Shown one piece after another: positions 34,801 through 43,231 of a stretch of 64,000 bases of DNA (positions within the stretch are counted from its first letter, which is position 1; each line of letters starts with the position of its first letter). Source of the DNA: JBBPZA01 sp963728925 (lineage in GTDB: Bacteria; Actinomycetota; Thermoleophilia; Solirubrobacterales; Solirubrobacteraceae); assembly GCA_963728925.1 (NCBI GenBank), contig CAVSMB010000004.1, positions 90,224 to 154,223 of the forward strand. Direction: 5' to 3'. Under the pieces are notes generated by a model. The model was not told where the DNA came from. It saw nothing but the letters and a program-made list of their open reading frames with translations, and made no database searches. The translations under genes were made by a program, and so were the position numbers.

Positions 34801-36454
34801 CGGGAACGAGGCCCGGAAGCAACCCATAGGGCTGGACCCCCATGTCGGCGAACAGGTTCACCGTCGCCTGCTGCATGTTGGGATCTGGGGGGTTGCCGCT
34901 GGGATCGGTGCTCGACTGGTCCCAGGCGTTCGTGTTGTCAAGGCCCCAGGCCCACTGAACCGTCCCGGCCCCGAAGACGAGCGCTCCACCCGGTGCGCGG
35001 TACAGGGTGAGGTGGTGCGTCTGGTTCGACGTCGTCAGGTTGCTGCCGTAGTCGGAGAACGACGACACGCCGGTGACCGTGCTCGAGGACAGGTCGAACA
35101 GGCCGGCAGGCCGGAAGCCGTTGTCGGCGTCGATGTCCCACTCGAAGCCGAGCGTGCCGGTGTTCGGGCTGAGCGTCAGCGTCTGCCCCGCGCCCAGGCT
35201 CGCCGCGGCGGTGTTGCGCCAGAAGCGCAGCTTGCCGTACTGCGCCGGAACCTTGATGTCGGAGGTGCCCGTGTTGACCAGGAAGTACTGCCCGGTGAGG
35301 GCGTTCTCGGGCCGGCCGCCATCGCCCGGGGGACTGAACCGCGGATCGCGCCACGTGCCGGTCCACGTCGGTGGATCCTGTGGATCGACCGGGCTGTCGA
35401 AGTGCGTCTCCTTGTAGCTGGTCAGCGTGCGGTAAGGGGTGCTCGAGCCGTCCGAGCTCGCCTGCCAGCGCGTCTTCCAGAAGACTTCGTTGCCGCTGAA
35501 GAACGCCAGGTTCACGCCGACGTCGCGAGCCGCCTCGACGTTGGACCGCTGCCCTCCCGACCAGTACTCGTCGTGGCCGCTGGAGACGAAGGCCTTGTGG
35601 TTCTTCAGCAGCGCCCCGTCACGCTCGACGTCGGCCTGACTAGTGTAGCTGACGTCGTAGCCGTTGGCCTCGAGGAAGCGGATCATCTGGTACTCGGCGG
35701 CCCAGAGGTACGAGAGGCCCCCGTCGGTGGAGAAGGAGCCGTCGAACGGGCGGTTGTAGGACACCGAGTAAGCCGCTTTGTAGGCCTGCGGATTGCCCGG
35801 CGGACACGCGACGGTGCACGAGTAGAGGCTGTTGCCGCCATAGGCGTTATAGGCCTCCCAGGTGGCATCGGAGGTCTGGACCACCATGTCCGAATGGCTC
35901 GCGTCGTCGCGGACGACGAACGGGATCTGGCTGTCGTTGCCGTTGTCGTCACGCACGAGGTGCGCGATGTAGACGCCCGAGACGGCGTCGCTGGGGACGG
36001 TCCAGGATGCGGAGACGCCCCAGCTCCCGCAGTCGATGAGGCCCGTCGAGCTGTTGGTGAGACACGAGGGCTGGCTCTGCGGGAGCTGTGCGCTCGGCCT
36101 CAGGCCCGAGGCGATCAGGCGGGCGCCGTTGCCCTGGTAGTAGCCCAATCGCAGGATATCGATGTGGTAGGAGCTCGCAGTCGACTTGATCTTGAAGTTG
36201 ACCGTCTGACCCTGGTTGACGCTCATCGAGGTCGCGAACCCCTGGAGCGAGGGATCGCCGACGCCGGTCACCTTCCAGTCGCTCGGCGGGTCGCCCGGCT
36301 TGGTGTTCTCACACGCGACCGGGTTCGCGACCGGCGGACCGCACGGCCCCAAAGCCGAGCTGGCCGCCGGCATGATCGCAAAACCGACCAGCGCTGCCGC
36401 GAGGATCGGGATGAGCCCCCTTGCACGCCGGCGATCTTCGCCTTTCCTGCTCAT
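31883..36454 (-). CDS. Very large secreted multidomain protein (DMFA2_C, Big, DUF4082, FN3)
   Basis: A 1,523-residue protein with a Sec signal (residues 1-35). Residues about 60-555 match the C-terminal domain of N,N-dimethylformamidase beta subunits (SGHDEYWSGGQRSNVEAA, VNLAFFSGNEVFWKTRW). About 566-650 is a bacterial Ig-like domain. DUF4082 domains follow at about 655-815, 1015-1170 and 1366-1523 (VRFYKAAANTGTHIGxLW, PPLHALA). Two pairs of fibronectin type III domains fill the gaps (823-1011 and 1175-1365). The arrangement suggests a cell-surface or secreted carbohydrate-binding protein; an amidase activity is not implied. FN3 and DUF4082 units are alike in DNA, so copy number may vary between strains. 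Confidence 0.85.
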   Translation of the reverse strand: MSRKGEDRRRARGLIPILAAALVGFAIMPAASSALGPCGPPVANPVACENTKPGDPPSDWKVTGVGDPSLQGFATSMSVNQGQTVNFKIKSTASSYHIDILRLGYYQGNGARLIASGLRPSAQLPQSQPSCLTNSSTGLIDCGSWGVSASWTVPSDAVSGVYIAHLVRDDNGNDSQIPFVVRDDASHSDMVVQTSDATWEAYNAYGGNSLYSCTVACPPGNPQAYKAAYSVSYNRPFDGSFSTDGGLSYLWAAEYQMIRFLEANGYDVSYTSQADVERDGALLKNHKAFVSSGHDEYWSGGQRSNVEAARDVGVNLAFFSGNEVFWKTRWQASSDGSSTPYRTLTSYKETHFDSPVDPQDPPTWTGTWRDPRFSPPGDGGRPENALTGQYFLVNTGTSDIKVPAQYGKLRFWRNTAAASLGAGQTLTLSPNTGTLGFEWDIDADNGFRPAGLFDLSSSTVTGVSSFSDYGSNLTTSNQTHHLTLYRAPGGALVFGAGTVQWAWGLDNTNAWDQSSTDPSGNPPDPNMQQATVNLFADMGVQPYGLLPGLVPAGASTDTAAPSSAITSPLAGATLQDGNQVTITGTATDAGGGVVAGVEVSTDGGSTWHPASGTTSWSYTWTVHGSPSTTILSRAVDDSGNRASSSGLTVNVNCPCSLWGTGTTPSDADSGDNHSTEVGVKFKTDSFGTINGVRFYKAAANTGTHIGTLWTSGGTRLAQATFTGETSSGWQQVNFSSPVPVSPNTTYVASYYAPNGHYSDGPGYFFVPPPTGSASLDSPPLHALAANGTNANGVYSYSGTSTFPTDSFNATNYFVDPIFAPASAPGPVTSVSATAAAGSATVTWTAPSSGGPPTSYKITPYVGSAAQTPTTVTGSPPATSTTIGGLTPGTTYTFTVQASNGNGSGPESAPSNAVTPTQGTAPSAPTAVAATAATKSAKVNWTAPSNDGGSPITGYTVTPYAGSTAQTPVQSSGSGTSTTVSGLTNGTAYTFKVAATNGIGTGPDSAASNAVTPLSTIFDLGTPAQVDSGDGSSVELGVKFKSDVSGNVLGVRFYKAAANTGTHVGSLWTSGGTRLAQATFTGETSSGWQQVNFSSPVSISADTTYVASYLAPNGHYSDTSPGLTAGVDNPPLHALADGTSANGVYHYGSSSAFPTDSFNASNYFVDVLFAQDAPPAAPGQVTNVSATPGAASATVTWSAPSDGGPPTSYRVTPYVGSTAQSPKTVTGSPPATSTTISGLTNGTSYTFTVQASNSGGSGPVSAPSSAVTPTGGAAPSAPTGVTAVAATRSAQVGWTAPSDDGGSPITGYTVRPYVGSTAQTPVQSPGSGTTTTVSGLTNGTAYTFKVAATNSIGTGPDSPASTAVTPVNTIFDFTTPTVIDSGDNSSVELGVKFKSDVGGNVLGIRFYKAAANTGTHIGSLWTAGGTRLAQATFANETASGWQRVDFATPVAITGGTTYVAAYLAPKGRYSNKSLAFSSVGADNPPLHALANATSPDGVYRYSATSVFPKSTFNATNYYVDVVFK

Positions 36455-36557
36455 ACAGGGAATACAACGGGCGCACCGGGTAAGAACTGTCGCGGCGGGA
36501 ATCGAATGCGAACTCGCCTCAGGGCCGTCCCGACAGCGGTCGAGCGCTGGGACGGGC

Positions 36558-36826
36558 TCAGCCGTGACGGGTCAGCGGTCGCGAGGCGGGCTGCTGGCAA
36601 TGCCCGCTCCAGGCTCCGATTCGGGCACCGGTGAGCGCCCGCCGGTACGCGGCCTGCAGCTCGAGCTCGGAGTGCTCCCACGACAGCGACTGTTCGACGC
36701 GAGCGCGTCCGATCACGCCCATCGTCGCCCTTCGGTCGGGGTCGTCGAGCAGCTCGTCGATACGCCTGGCCAAATCCTCGACATCGTTCGGCTCGGCGTA
36801 GACAGCGGCATCCTGGGGGTCACGTC
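36558..36826 (-). pseudogene. C-terminal remnant of a family-1/4 glycosyltransferase
   Basis: The frame encodes DAAVYAEPNDVEDLARRIDELLDDPDRRATMGVIGRARVEQSLSWEHSELELQAAYRRAL, the last 70-odd residues of a GT-B glycosyltransferase (donor-site E in AEPND, then the closing helices), then a 25-residue tail to the stop. The coding sequence is cut exactly where the IS1380 inverted repeat begins at 36827. No N-terminal part appears on the other side of the element. Confidence 0.75.
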
Positions 36827-38517
36827 CCTAGCCCCGAGCGTGCAGTAGCGGTCGCATAATGGCCGCGCCCCCGCTAGGCGGGGGCGCGGAAACGTCCGGC
36901 TGAGCAGGGATCCTTGGGCTTGCTGAAGGTCCTTGATCCCGAGCTTGGAGGTTCACCTTGAAGGTGATGCGCGATGAACGCCCGGTAACCGTAGAAGTCA
37001 CGGCGGACGGAGCCGGGTTGGTGTCGCACGCAGGCAGCGCGTTGCTGGCGCAGGCAGCCGACAAGCTGGGGCTGACGAAGGCGCTGTCGCTGCGCTTGGC
37101 CGCGATCAAGCAGCGCCGTCGCGGACATGACCCGGGGCGGGTGATCCGCGATCTGGCGGTGATGCTCGCCGACGGCGGCGAGTGCGTGTCCGACCTCGGG
37201 GCGGTGCGTGACCAGGAGGCGCTGTTCGGGCCGGTCGCGTCGGATTCGACCGCGTTCCGGGTGATCGACCGGATCGCCGCCGACCCGGCGCTGCTGGACG
37301 CGCTGCGTGCCGCTCACGCGCGGGCGCGCGAGCGCTTCTGGGAGCTGCACGGCGCGCCCGAGCGGTTGACGATCGACGTCGACGCGACGCTGATCAGCGC
37401 GCCTTCGGAGAAGGAGCAGGCGGCCGGGAACTACAAGGGCGGCTACGGGTTTCACCCGCTGCAGGCCTACGCCGACGAGACGCGCGAGGCGCTCGCGGGT
37501 CTGCTGCGGCCGGGGAACGCCGGCGCGAACACCGCCGCCGACCACATCACGGTGCTCGACCGCGCGCTCGAGCAGATCCCCACCGAGCAGATCGAGCAGA
37601 TCGAGATCCTCGTGCGCGCCGATTCCGCCGGCGCCACGCACGGCCTGGTCGACTACTGCCGCGAGGCGGACCTGCGCTTCTCGGTCGGCTACGAGCTGAC
37701 CGAGCCGGTCCGCGAAGCGATCCTCCAGATCCCCGCGGATGCCTGGGTTGCGGCGCTCGCGCAGGACGGCTCGGAGCGCGAGAACGGCGAGGTCGCGGAG
37801 ATCACCGACAGCGTTGAGCTGGGCTCCTGGCCGCAGGGCTCGCGAGTGATCGTTCGGCGTGAGCGCCCGCATCCCGGCGCGCAGCTGAGCTTCACCGACC
37901 ACGACGGCTACCGCTTCCAGGCGATCCTCACCGACCAGCCCGACGAGAACGTCGCGACCATCGAGTGCCGCCACCGCCAGCACGCCCATGTCGAGGACCG
38001 CATCCGTGACGACAAGGACACCGGCCTGGCGAAGTTCCCGTTCAAGGCGTTCGCGCTCAACGAGGCGTGGCTGGAGATCGTCATGCTCGCGCACGACCTG
38101 CTCGTCTGGACCCAAGCGCTGCTGCTCGACGGCGAGCTCGCCAAAGCCGAGCCCAAACGGCTGCGCTACCGACTGCTGCACGTCGCCGGACGGCTCGCGT
38201 TCCACGGACGACGCGGCAAGCTCCGCCTCCAACACGACTGGCCATGGGCCGCCGAGCTGCTCGCCGCGTTCCACAAGCTCAAAACGCTCCCCGCCGCCGG
38301 CTGACCGCACCCAGCAGCCGACCACACGATCAACCAGCACTCCCGGCCACGGCCGCGATCACCGCTGCCCGCAGACGAGCCCGCGCAGCCCACGACGCTT
38401 CCGCGGAAGCGCCCAACACCGCCGCCACGACCCTGAACGCGGCCTCACCATCACCATTCACACCCAGACACGGCCCGCCCGTCACCTTCGCGCGCCTACT
38501 GCACGTTCCGGGCTAGG
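36827..38517 (+). mobile_element. IS1380-family insertion sequence
   Basis: Both ends carry a 22-bp terminal inverted repeat with two mismatches: the left reads CCTAGCCCCGAGCGTGCAG onward from 36827 and the right, in reverse complement, reads CCTAGCCCGGAACGTGCAG onward from 38517. The transposase fills most of the 1,691 bp. No direct repeat is seen at the two borders, so flanking DNA has been rearranged since insertion. It separates the backbone from the mobile region. Confidence 0.88.
36958..38304 (+). CDS. IS1380-family transposase
   Basis: A DDE transposase of 448 codons if TTG 36958 is used (nearby GTG 36964 and ATG 36967 are alternatives; GGAGG at 36946-36950 favours the first). It shows LAVMLADGGECVSDLGAVRDQ, SDSTAFRVIDRI, the first catalytic aspartate in LTIDVDATLI, GYGFHPLQAYADETREALAG, VRADSAGATHGLVDYC, and the late HVEDRIRDDKDTGLAKFPF. 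It appears complete, so the element may be active. Confidence 0.9.
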   Translation: MKVMRDERPVTVEVTADGAGLVSHAGSALLAQAADKLGLTKALSLRLAAIKQRRRGHDPGRVIRDLAVMLADGGECVSDLGAVRDQEALFGPVASDSTAFRVIDRIAADPALLDALRAAHARARERFWELHGAPERLTIDVDATLISAPSEKEQAAGNYKGGYGFHPLQAYADETREALAGLLRPGNAGANTAADHITVLDRALEQIPTEQIEQIEILVRADSAGATHGLVDYCREADLRFSVGYELTEPVREAILQIPADAWVAALAQDGSERENGEVAEITDSVELGSWPQGSRVIVRRERPHPGAQLSFTDHDGYRFQAILTDQPDENVATIECRHRQHAHVEDRIRDDKDTGLAKFPFKAFALNEAWLEIVMLAHDLLVWTQALLLDGELAKAEPKRLRYRLLHVAGRLAFHGRRGKLRLQHDWPWAAELLAAFHKLKTLPAAG

Positions 38518-39092
38518 GTTGGTGTGGGAGGCGGTCGGACGGATCGTTGTCGGGCGTGTTTGGGGTGATGGATCGGTCGGGTGGGTTGCTTGGAGGCCGT
38601 TGGTATCCCGTATGAAGCGGCGAGATGCTGCCTGTGACCCCCGACCGCCTCGATGTCTTCCACGTCTGGGCTGGTGAGTACGGTGCGACCGTCCGGGACA
38701 GGGGCATCCGGGAGCAAAACGCGGTCGGGCAGGCCGGTCTTGTTCGATGGGCTTCGAGCCCGTGTTAGTAGTTGGCCGCCTCTGCGACTTGCCCGGTTGT
38801 GCTGCGAGCGCGAAGTGCGCCACGAGGCGTCGATTGACCGAGTGGAATGAGCCTGGATCTCAGTGAGAACCTCGGGATCGTCGGGCGGTGGCGTCCGATC
38901 TGGCCGGTAGGTCCTCGGTTCGGCGGCGGGCTGACCCTAGCCTGGATTGTCGACCTGGGTCTGACTGTCGGTGGTTGTGTCGCCCGCCGCCGTTCGAGGA
39001 TCCCGGCGTGACTTGATAGGAGCGTGGCATCGCCCCGACTGAGATGTGTCCACCGGTATCCGTTCGTCAATCCCAACGAAGGGACGGTGGAG
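38518..39092. other. Non-coding stretch: probable IS110 non-coding end, otherwise unassigned
   Basis: No convincing gene is found between the IS1380 right end and the IS110 transposase. IS110-family elements carry a structured non-coding region before the recombinase that in characterised members encodes the bridge RNA. The 280 bp before 39093 are in the right place. GTGCGCCACGAGGCG at 38815-38829 is shared exactly with the 5' end of group II intron 4 (57865). The left border of IS110 could not be fixed. Confidence 0.4.
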
Positions 39093-40268
39093 ATGATTGT
39101 GATCGGGGCGGACACCCACAAGGCGTCGCACACGCTCGGTGTGGTCGACGCGGCGACGGGCCGAGTGGTCGCTGATCGCACGGTGCGGGCCAAGCGGCGC
39201 TCGTTTGATGACCTGCTGGTGTGGGCGCGTGGCCTGGACGACGGTGAGCGGGTCTGGGCCATCGAGGACTGCCGACACGTGTCCGGGGCGCTGGAGCGGT
39301 TCTTGCTGGCGCGCGGCGAGCGCGTCGTGCGCGTGCCGCCCAAGCTGATGGCGGGCGCGCGCAACTCCGCGCGCGAGCGCGGCACGTCCGACGTGATCGA
39401 CGCGGTCGCGATCGCCCGCGCCGCGATCCGCGAGGGCCTAGATACGCTGCCGGTCGCCCAGCTGGCCGGCGCCGAACTCGATGTCCGGCTCTTGGTCGAT
39501 CACCGCGAGCGGCTCGTCGGCCAGCGCACGCGGCTGATCAATGACCTGCGCTGGGGGCTGCATGACATGTGGCCCGAGTTCGAGATCCCGACGCGCGCGC
39601 TTATCACCGCCCGCTGGCAAGACCGCGTCGCCGGGCGTCTGGCCCGCGCGGCGCAGGTCACACGCGTGCGGATCGCGCGCGACGAGGTGCGTCGCATCCG
39701 CGAGCTCACCCGGTCGATCGACGCGCTCGAGCGCGAGCTCGCCATCCTGGTCGCCGAGCTCGCTCCGCGGCTGCTGGCCGAGCGCGGCTGCGGCGTGCTG
39801 ACCGCCGCCAAGCTGATCGGCGAGATCGCCGGCATCCACCGCTTCGCCACCGACGCCAAGCTCGCGCGGCTCGCCGGCTCAGCACCGATCCCCGCATCCT
39901 CCGGACGCACCAACCGCCACCGCCTCGACAACGGCGGCAACCGCCAGCTCAACTGCGCGCTGCATCGCCTCGCCGTCTCCAAGGGCCGACTGGATCCCGA
40001 GACCGCCGACTACCTCGCGCGCAAACAGGCCAAAGGCAAGAGCCGCCGCGAAGCGCTGCGCTGCCTCAAGCGCCACCTCGCCCGCCGCGTCTGGCGGCTC
40101 CTGCAGCCCGCTACCGCGACCGACACCGTCCTCGGCGAGCGTCCTCCGATCATCGCTGCGGCCGGCGTCACGCTCAACTGCTCGACGCCCTTCAACCCCT
40201 ATTCCTTGACACTCGACTTTCGTGACCTCACGCGGCGGCGAGCGCTGATGGTGACGAGGCGGTCGTGA
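39093..40268 (+). CDS. IS110-family transposase (DEDD recombinase)
   Basis: A 391-residue protein from ATG 39093 (behind GGGACGG). The N-terminal RuvC-like DEDD domain begins VIGADTHKASHTLGVVDAATG, with WAIEDCRHVSG and RGTSDVIDAVAIARA. The C-terminal Tnp domain has GCGVLTAAKLIGEIAGIHRF, KLARLAGSAPIPASSGRTNRHRLDNGGNRQLN. The last roughly 20 codons run into the end of the adjoining IS701 element, so the native C-terminus has probably been replaced. Confidence 0.88.
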   Translation: MIVIGADTHKASHTLGVVDAATGRVVADRTVRAKRRSFDDLLVWARGLDDGERVWAIEDCRHVSGALERFLLARGERVVRVPPKLMAGARNSARERGTSDVIDAVAIARAAIREGLDTLPVAQLAGAELDVRLLVDHRERLVGQRTRLINDLRWGLHDMWPEFEIPTRALITARWQDRVAGRLARAAQVTRVRIARDEVRRIRELTRSIDALERELAILVAELAPRLLAERGCGVLTAAKLIGEIAGIHRFATDAKLARLAGSAPIPASSGRTNRHRLDNGGNRQLNCALHRLAVSKGRLDPETADYLARKQAKGKSRREALRCLKRHLARRVWRLLQPATATDTVLGERPPIIAAAGVTLNCSTPFNPYSLTLDFRDLTRRRALMVTRRS

Positions 40269-41760
40269 TTTTTGGGGTGCTGGTCGGCCGGGGTGCTTGT
40301 GCCCAATATTCGTGGCGGATCAGCTCGCGGCGCAGCGCGGCGAGCATGTCGGCGTAGCTGACGGTCTGCTTGTGGCGGTACCAGGGAGCGGCGCCACGGC
40401 GGGCGTCGAGGTCGGCGTCGGGGTCGCCGTGCAGCGCGTACCACGCAACGGTGATCGTCTGCGTGAGGAAGCCGAACGGGACGGTCCGCTCGACGGCGTT
40501 GCGGACGCGGTTGCGGGCCTGGCCGACGCCGTGGGCCTTGGCCTCCTGGTGGGCGGTCTCGATCGTCCAGCGGCTGTCGTAGCGGGCGATCAACTCGGCG
40601 GTGGTGGCATCGGTGTCGGTGCTGGCGATCGCGACGTCGAAGCCGTCGCCGCGGTCGGGCTTGCGGATGAGCATGACCACGACGGGCCGCGTGTGGAACG
40701 GCCCGTACCACAGACAGGTCGTGCTCCAGACGTGCTCGACGCGGGTCTTGCCGTCGGGGCCGGTGATCGTGACGGGCTCGAACACCGCCGCGGCGGCCAG
40801 CCTGGCCAGACTCGCCAGCCGCGCGCCCTTGAGCGCCGGGCGACCGCGCTTGCCGGTCCGCGGTGGCGCCAGCGCGAAGACGGCAGCGTTGGCGCGCATC
40901 CGGGTGGTCACGGTCACGCGGTCGGGCAGGCCGCGCCACGCCCTGGTGGCATAGGCGCCGTCCATGACCAGCTCGACGATCCGGGTGGGAAAGCGCTGAA
41001 GGATCATGTCGATCAGCGTTCTGGCCAACTCGGGCTGCGACGGCCGGTCGGGATGATCGTCGTCGCGCGGCCGGAAGAGGCGAAACAGGATCGGCAGCCC
41101 GACCGCTCGGCCGCCCAGGCACTCAAGCTGCACGACGAGCACGACGACCACCCAGCAGTTCCCCCAGCGGGTGCGACGCCCCGAGCCCTCGGGCTGGGCC
41201 CCGTCGTGGAGGTAGTGCGCGCCCCACACGCGCCGCCCGGAGCGCCCGAACAGCGTGTCATCGACGGCCAAGCGGATCGGCGCGCCAACCTTGACGAACA
41301 CCTCAACCAAGAAGTCCAGCAGCGCCAGCCCGAGCCGGTCGGGGTCCCAGCGCCGGCGCGCGAAGAAGTCGTGCGCGCGACTGTGATGCCAGCAGCCGGC
41401 CACCCCGGCGGCCTGCAGCATCCCCGTGACCGTGCAGTCGCGGACCCGACCGACGAACCCGACCACCAGCATGCTGAACGTCTGAAACGAGGGTTGCGTG
41501 AAGCACGGCGCCAGCAGGGACAGCAGTCCGGCAAGCGAAGTGGGAACCTGACACACGGCGGCGACCCCCTCGGTGAAGGGCCACGGCCAGCGTCATCAGC
41601 GCCCCGCGGCCCGATGGGCTTGAACACCCACCGGATTCGGGGTCGCCGCCACCCCTCCTTTCGCCCGCTCAGACCCGCAAACCGCCGCCGCCCGCGCGAT
41701 CGGCACCAAGCCTCACGACCGCGCCCTCAACCCCCGAAAGCCCGAAACTCGAGTTGACAT
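40205..41760 (-). mobile_element. IS701-family insertion sequence
   Basis: The element carries one reverse-strand transposase. Its ends read TTGACACTCGACTTTCGTG (from 40206) and, in reverse complement from 41760, ATGTCAACTCGAGTTTCGGG. They share the core CTCGA-TTTCG-G with a one-base offset, an imperfect inverted repeat. The left end lies inside the 3' part of the IS110 recombinase reading frame, so this element came in later. Confidence 0.75.
40228..41556 (-). CDS. IS701-family transposase
   Basis: A 442-residue DDE transposase of the DDE_5 type. It shows SMLVVGFVGRVRDCTVTGMLQAAGVAGCWHHS, the first aspartate in RLAVDDTLFGRSGRRVWGAHYLHDGA, WVVVVLVVQLECLGGRAVGLPILFRLFRP, VMDGAYATRAWRGLPDRVTVTTRMRANA, and the glutamate region YDSRWTIETAHQEAKAHGVGQARNR. 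GTG at 41554-41556. It looks complete. Confidence 0.88.
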   Translation of the reverse strand: MCQVPTSLAGLLSLLAPCFTQPSFQTFSMLVVGFVGRVRDCTVTGMLQAAGVAGCWHHSRAHDFFARRRWDPDRLGLALLDFLVEVFVKVGAPIRLAVDDTLFGRSGRRVWGAHYLHDGAQPEGSGRRTRWGNCWVVVVLVVQLECLGGRAVGLPILFRLFRPRDDDHPDRPSQPELARTLIDMILQRFPTRIVELVMDGAYATRAWRGLPDRVTVTTRMRANAAVFALAPPRTGKRGRPALKGARLASLARLAAAAVFEPVTITGPDGKTRVEHVWSTTCLWYGPFHTRPVVVMLIRKPDRGDGFDVAIASTDTDATTAELIARYDSRWTIETAHQEAKAHGVGQARNRVRNAVERTVPFGFLTQTITVAWYALHGDPDADLDARRGAAPWYRHKQTVSYADMLAALRRELIRHEYWAQAPRPTSTPKITTASSPSALAAA

Positions 41761-41836
41761 AGGAGCAACCACCGCGGCGGTAGGTCTGTTCCGTCCGGTC
41801 TGGAAATGAAGAATGAGAATCGGGTAGGCGCCGAGC

Positions 41837-43231
41837 TCACCCCGACGCCCCCCACACCACCCGGCGTGCGGGTCCGCACCGGGCGGTTCGCTTAGCATCC
41901 CGGAACCGGCGGTAGGGTTCGGAGAACCCTTTCAGGCCGAGGTCGGCCCAGTAGGCGTTGGGCAGGGCGGTGGAGAGGACTGGGGAGCCTGCGATGCGCC
42001 AGTATCCCTTGCGCGAGAACGCCCATCGGCGGGCGTCGTGCTCAGGGAGTCCTGCCGCTCGCAGCTTGCGCAACTTGGTGCGCGGGCGCTTCCACTCCTT
42101 CCAGCGGACCTGCCGCAGGCGTCGTCTGAGCCACTTGTCGAGCTCCCTGAACGGGGAGGGCGTATCGGCCAACGCGAAGTAGGCCGTCCACCCGTCGGTG
42201 AAGCGGTTGATCTCAAAGATCCGCCGCTGCATAGACACACCCCAGCGGCGCGAGGTCAGTTGGCGCAGGCGGTCCTTGGCGCGTTTGACGCGCTTGGGGT
42301 CCACCAGCACTCTGACCTCATCGCGGCGGTAGGCGAAGCGAAACCCCAGCAGGGGCCGCTTCGTCGCCCGGTCAACCACCGACTTCTCGCGATTGACCTT
42401 GAGCTTGAGGCGCTGCTCGACGTACTGCGTGATGCCCTGCATGACCCGCTCGCCCGCCCGCCGGCTTTGGACGTAAATCCGTCCGTCGTCGGCGAAGCGC
42501 ACGAACCGGTGCCCGCGGCGCTCCAGCTCCCAGTCGAGGTCGTCGAGCATGACGTTCGAGAGCAGCGGCGAGAGCGGAGAACCCTGAGGGGTCCCCTCCT
42601 CGCTCGCGTGCACCAGCCCGCCATCCATAACGCCCGCTTCCAGGTAGCGCCGGATCAACCGCAGCAGCCGCTTGTCATGCACCCGTCTCGCGACCCTGGC
42701 CATCAAAGCGTCGTGCTGAACTCGATCGAAAAACGAGTCCAAATCAAAATCGACGCACCACACCGCATCATCAACGATGAACTGGCGTGCCCGCTCAACA
42801 GCGTGATGCTGCGAGCGCCCCGGCCGAAAGCCGAAGCTATGAGGATGGAACTGCGGATCGAACACAGGCGTGAGCACCCGCGCGATGGCCTGGCAGATCA
42901 ACCGATCCACCGCAGCCGGCACCCCCAACATCCGCAATCCACCGGAGGGCTTGGGGATCATCACCCTCCTGACGGGCTGCGGCCGGTAAGTGCCCGCGTC
43001 AAGCTGCGAGCGGACCTCCGGCCAGTGGTCTTTCAACCATGGCCGCAACTCCCTGGTGCTCATCCCGTCGATGCCCGCGGCACCGGCGTTCCGCTCGACG
43101 CGTCTGAGCGCCTCGGCAAGGTTCTCGCGGGCCAAGACCTGCTCCCACAAGCCCGCCTTGGCGGGGTGAGCGGCGGTGTCATTCGGCGCCGGATCGTTGC
43201 TGCGCTCTGGCCGGGCGTCCTCGGGCTTCAC
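41837..43231 (-). CDS. ltrA: Group II intron reverse transcriptase/maturase (intron 1)
   Basis: A 464-residue intron-encoded protein: RT domain then maturase (X) domain and a basic C-terminus, without an HNH endonuclease. RT motifs include VMIPKPSGGLRMLGVP, SFGFRPGRSQHHAVERAR, the palm motif VDFDLDSFFDRVQHDALM, EEGTPQGSPLSPLLSNVML, and the catalytic RFADDGRIY. The X domain has FTDGWTAYF. The lack of an endonuclease fits a bacterial class C-like intron. Start is GTG 43229-43231. The reading frame runs through domain V at its end. It appears intact. Confidence 0.9.
   Translation of the reverse strand: MKPEDARPERSNDPAPNDTAAHPAKAGLWEQVLARENLAEALRRVERNAGAAGIDGMSTRELRPWLKDHWPEVRSQLDAGTYRPQPVRRVMIPKPSGGLRMLGVPAAVDRLICQAIARVLTPVFDPQFHPHSFGFRPGRSQHHAVERARQFIVDDAVWCVDFDLDSFFDRVQHDALMARVARRVHDKRLLRLIRRYLEAGVMDGGLVHASEEGTPQGSPLSPLLSNVMLDDLDWELERRGHRFVRFADDGRIYVQSRRAGERVMQGITQYVEQRLKLKVNREKSVVDRATKRPLLGFRFAYRRDEVRVLVDPKRVKRAKDRLRQLTSRRWGVSMQRRIFEINRFTDGWTAYFALADTPSPFRELDKWLRRRLRQVRWKEWKRPRTKLRKLRAAGLPEHDARRWAFSRKGYWRIAGSPVLSTALPNAYWADLGLKGFSEPYRRFRDAKRTARCGPARRVVWGASG
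41856..41889 (-). ncRNA. Domain V of group II intron 1
   Basis: On the reverse strand, GAACCGCCCGGTGCGG pairs with CCGCACGCCGGGTGGT around a short loop, the 34-nt catalytic hairpin of group II introns. Confidence 0.8.

Noticed and set aside
33020..36634. 1,204-codon open frame antisense to the giant secreted protein
   Set aside because: Very GC-rich DNA keeps the opposite strand open; the sequence is Arg/Ala/Gly-rich with no domain, while the other strand has signal peptide and known domains.
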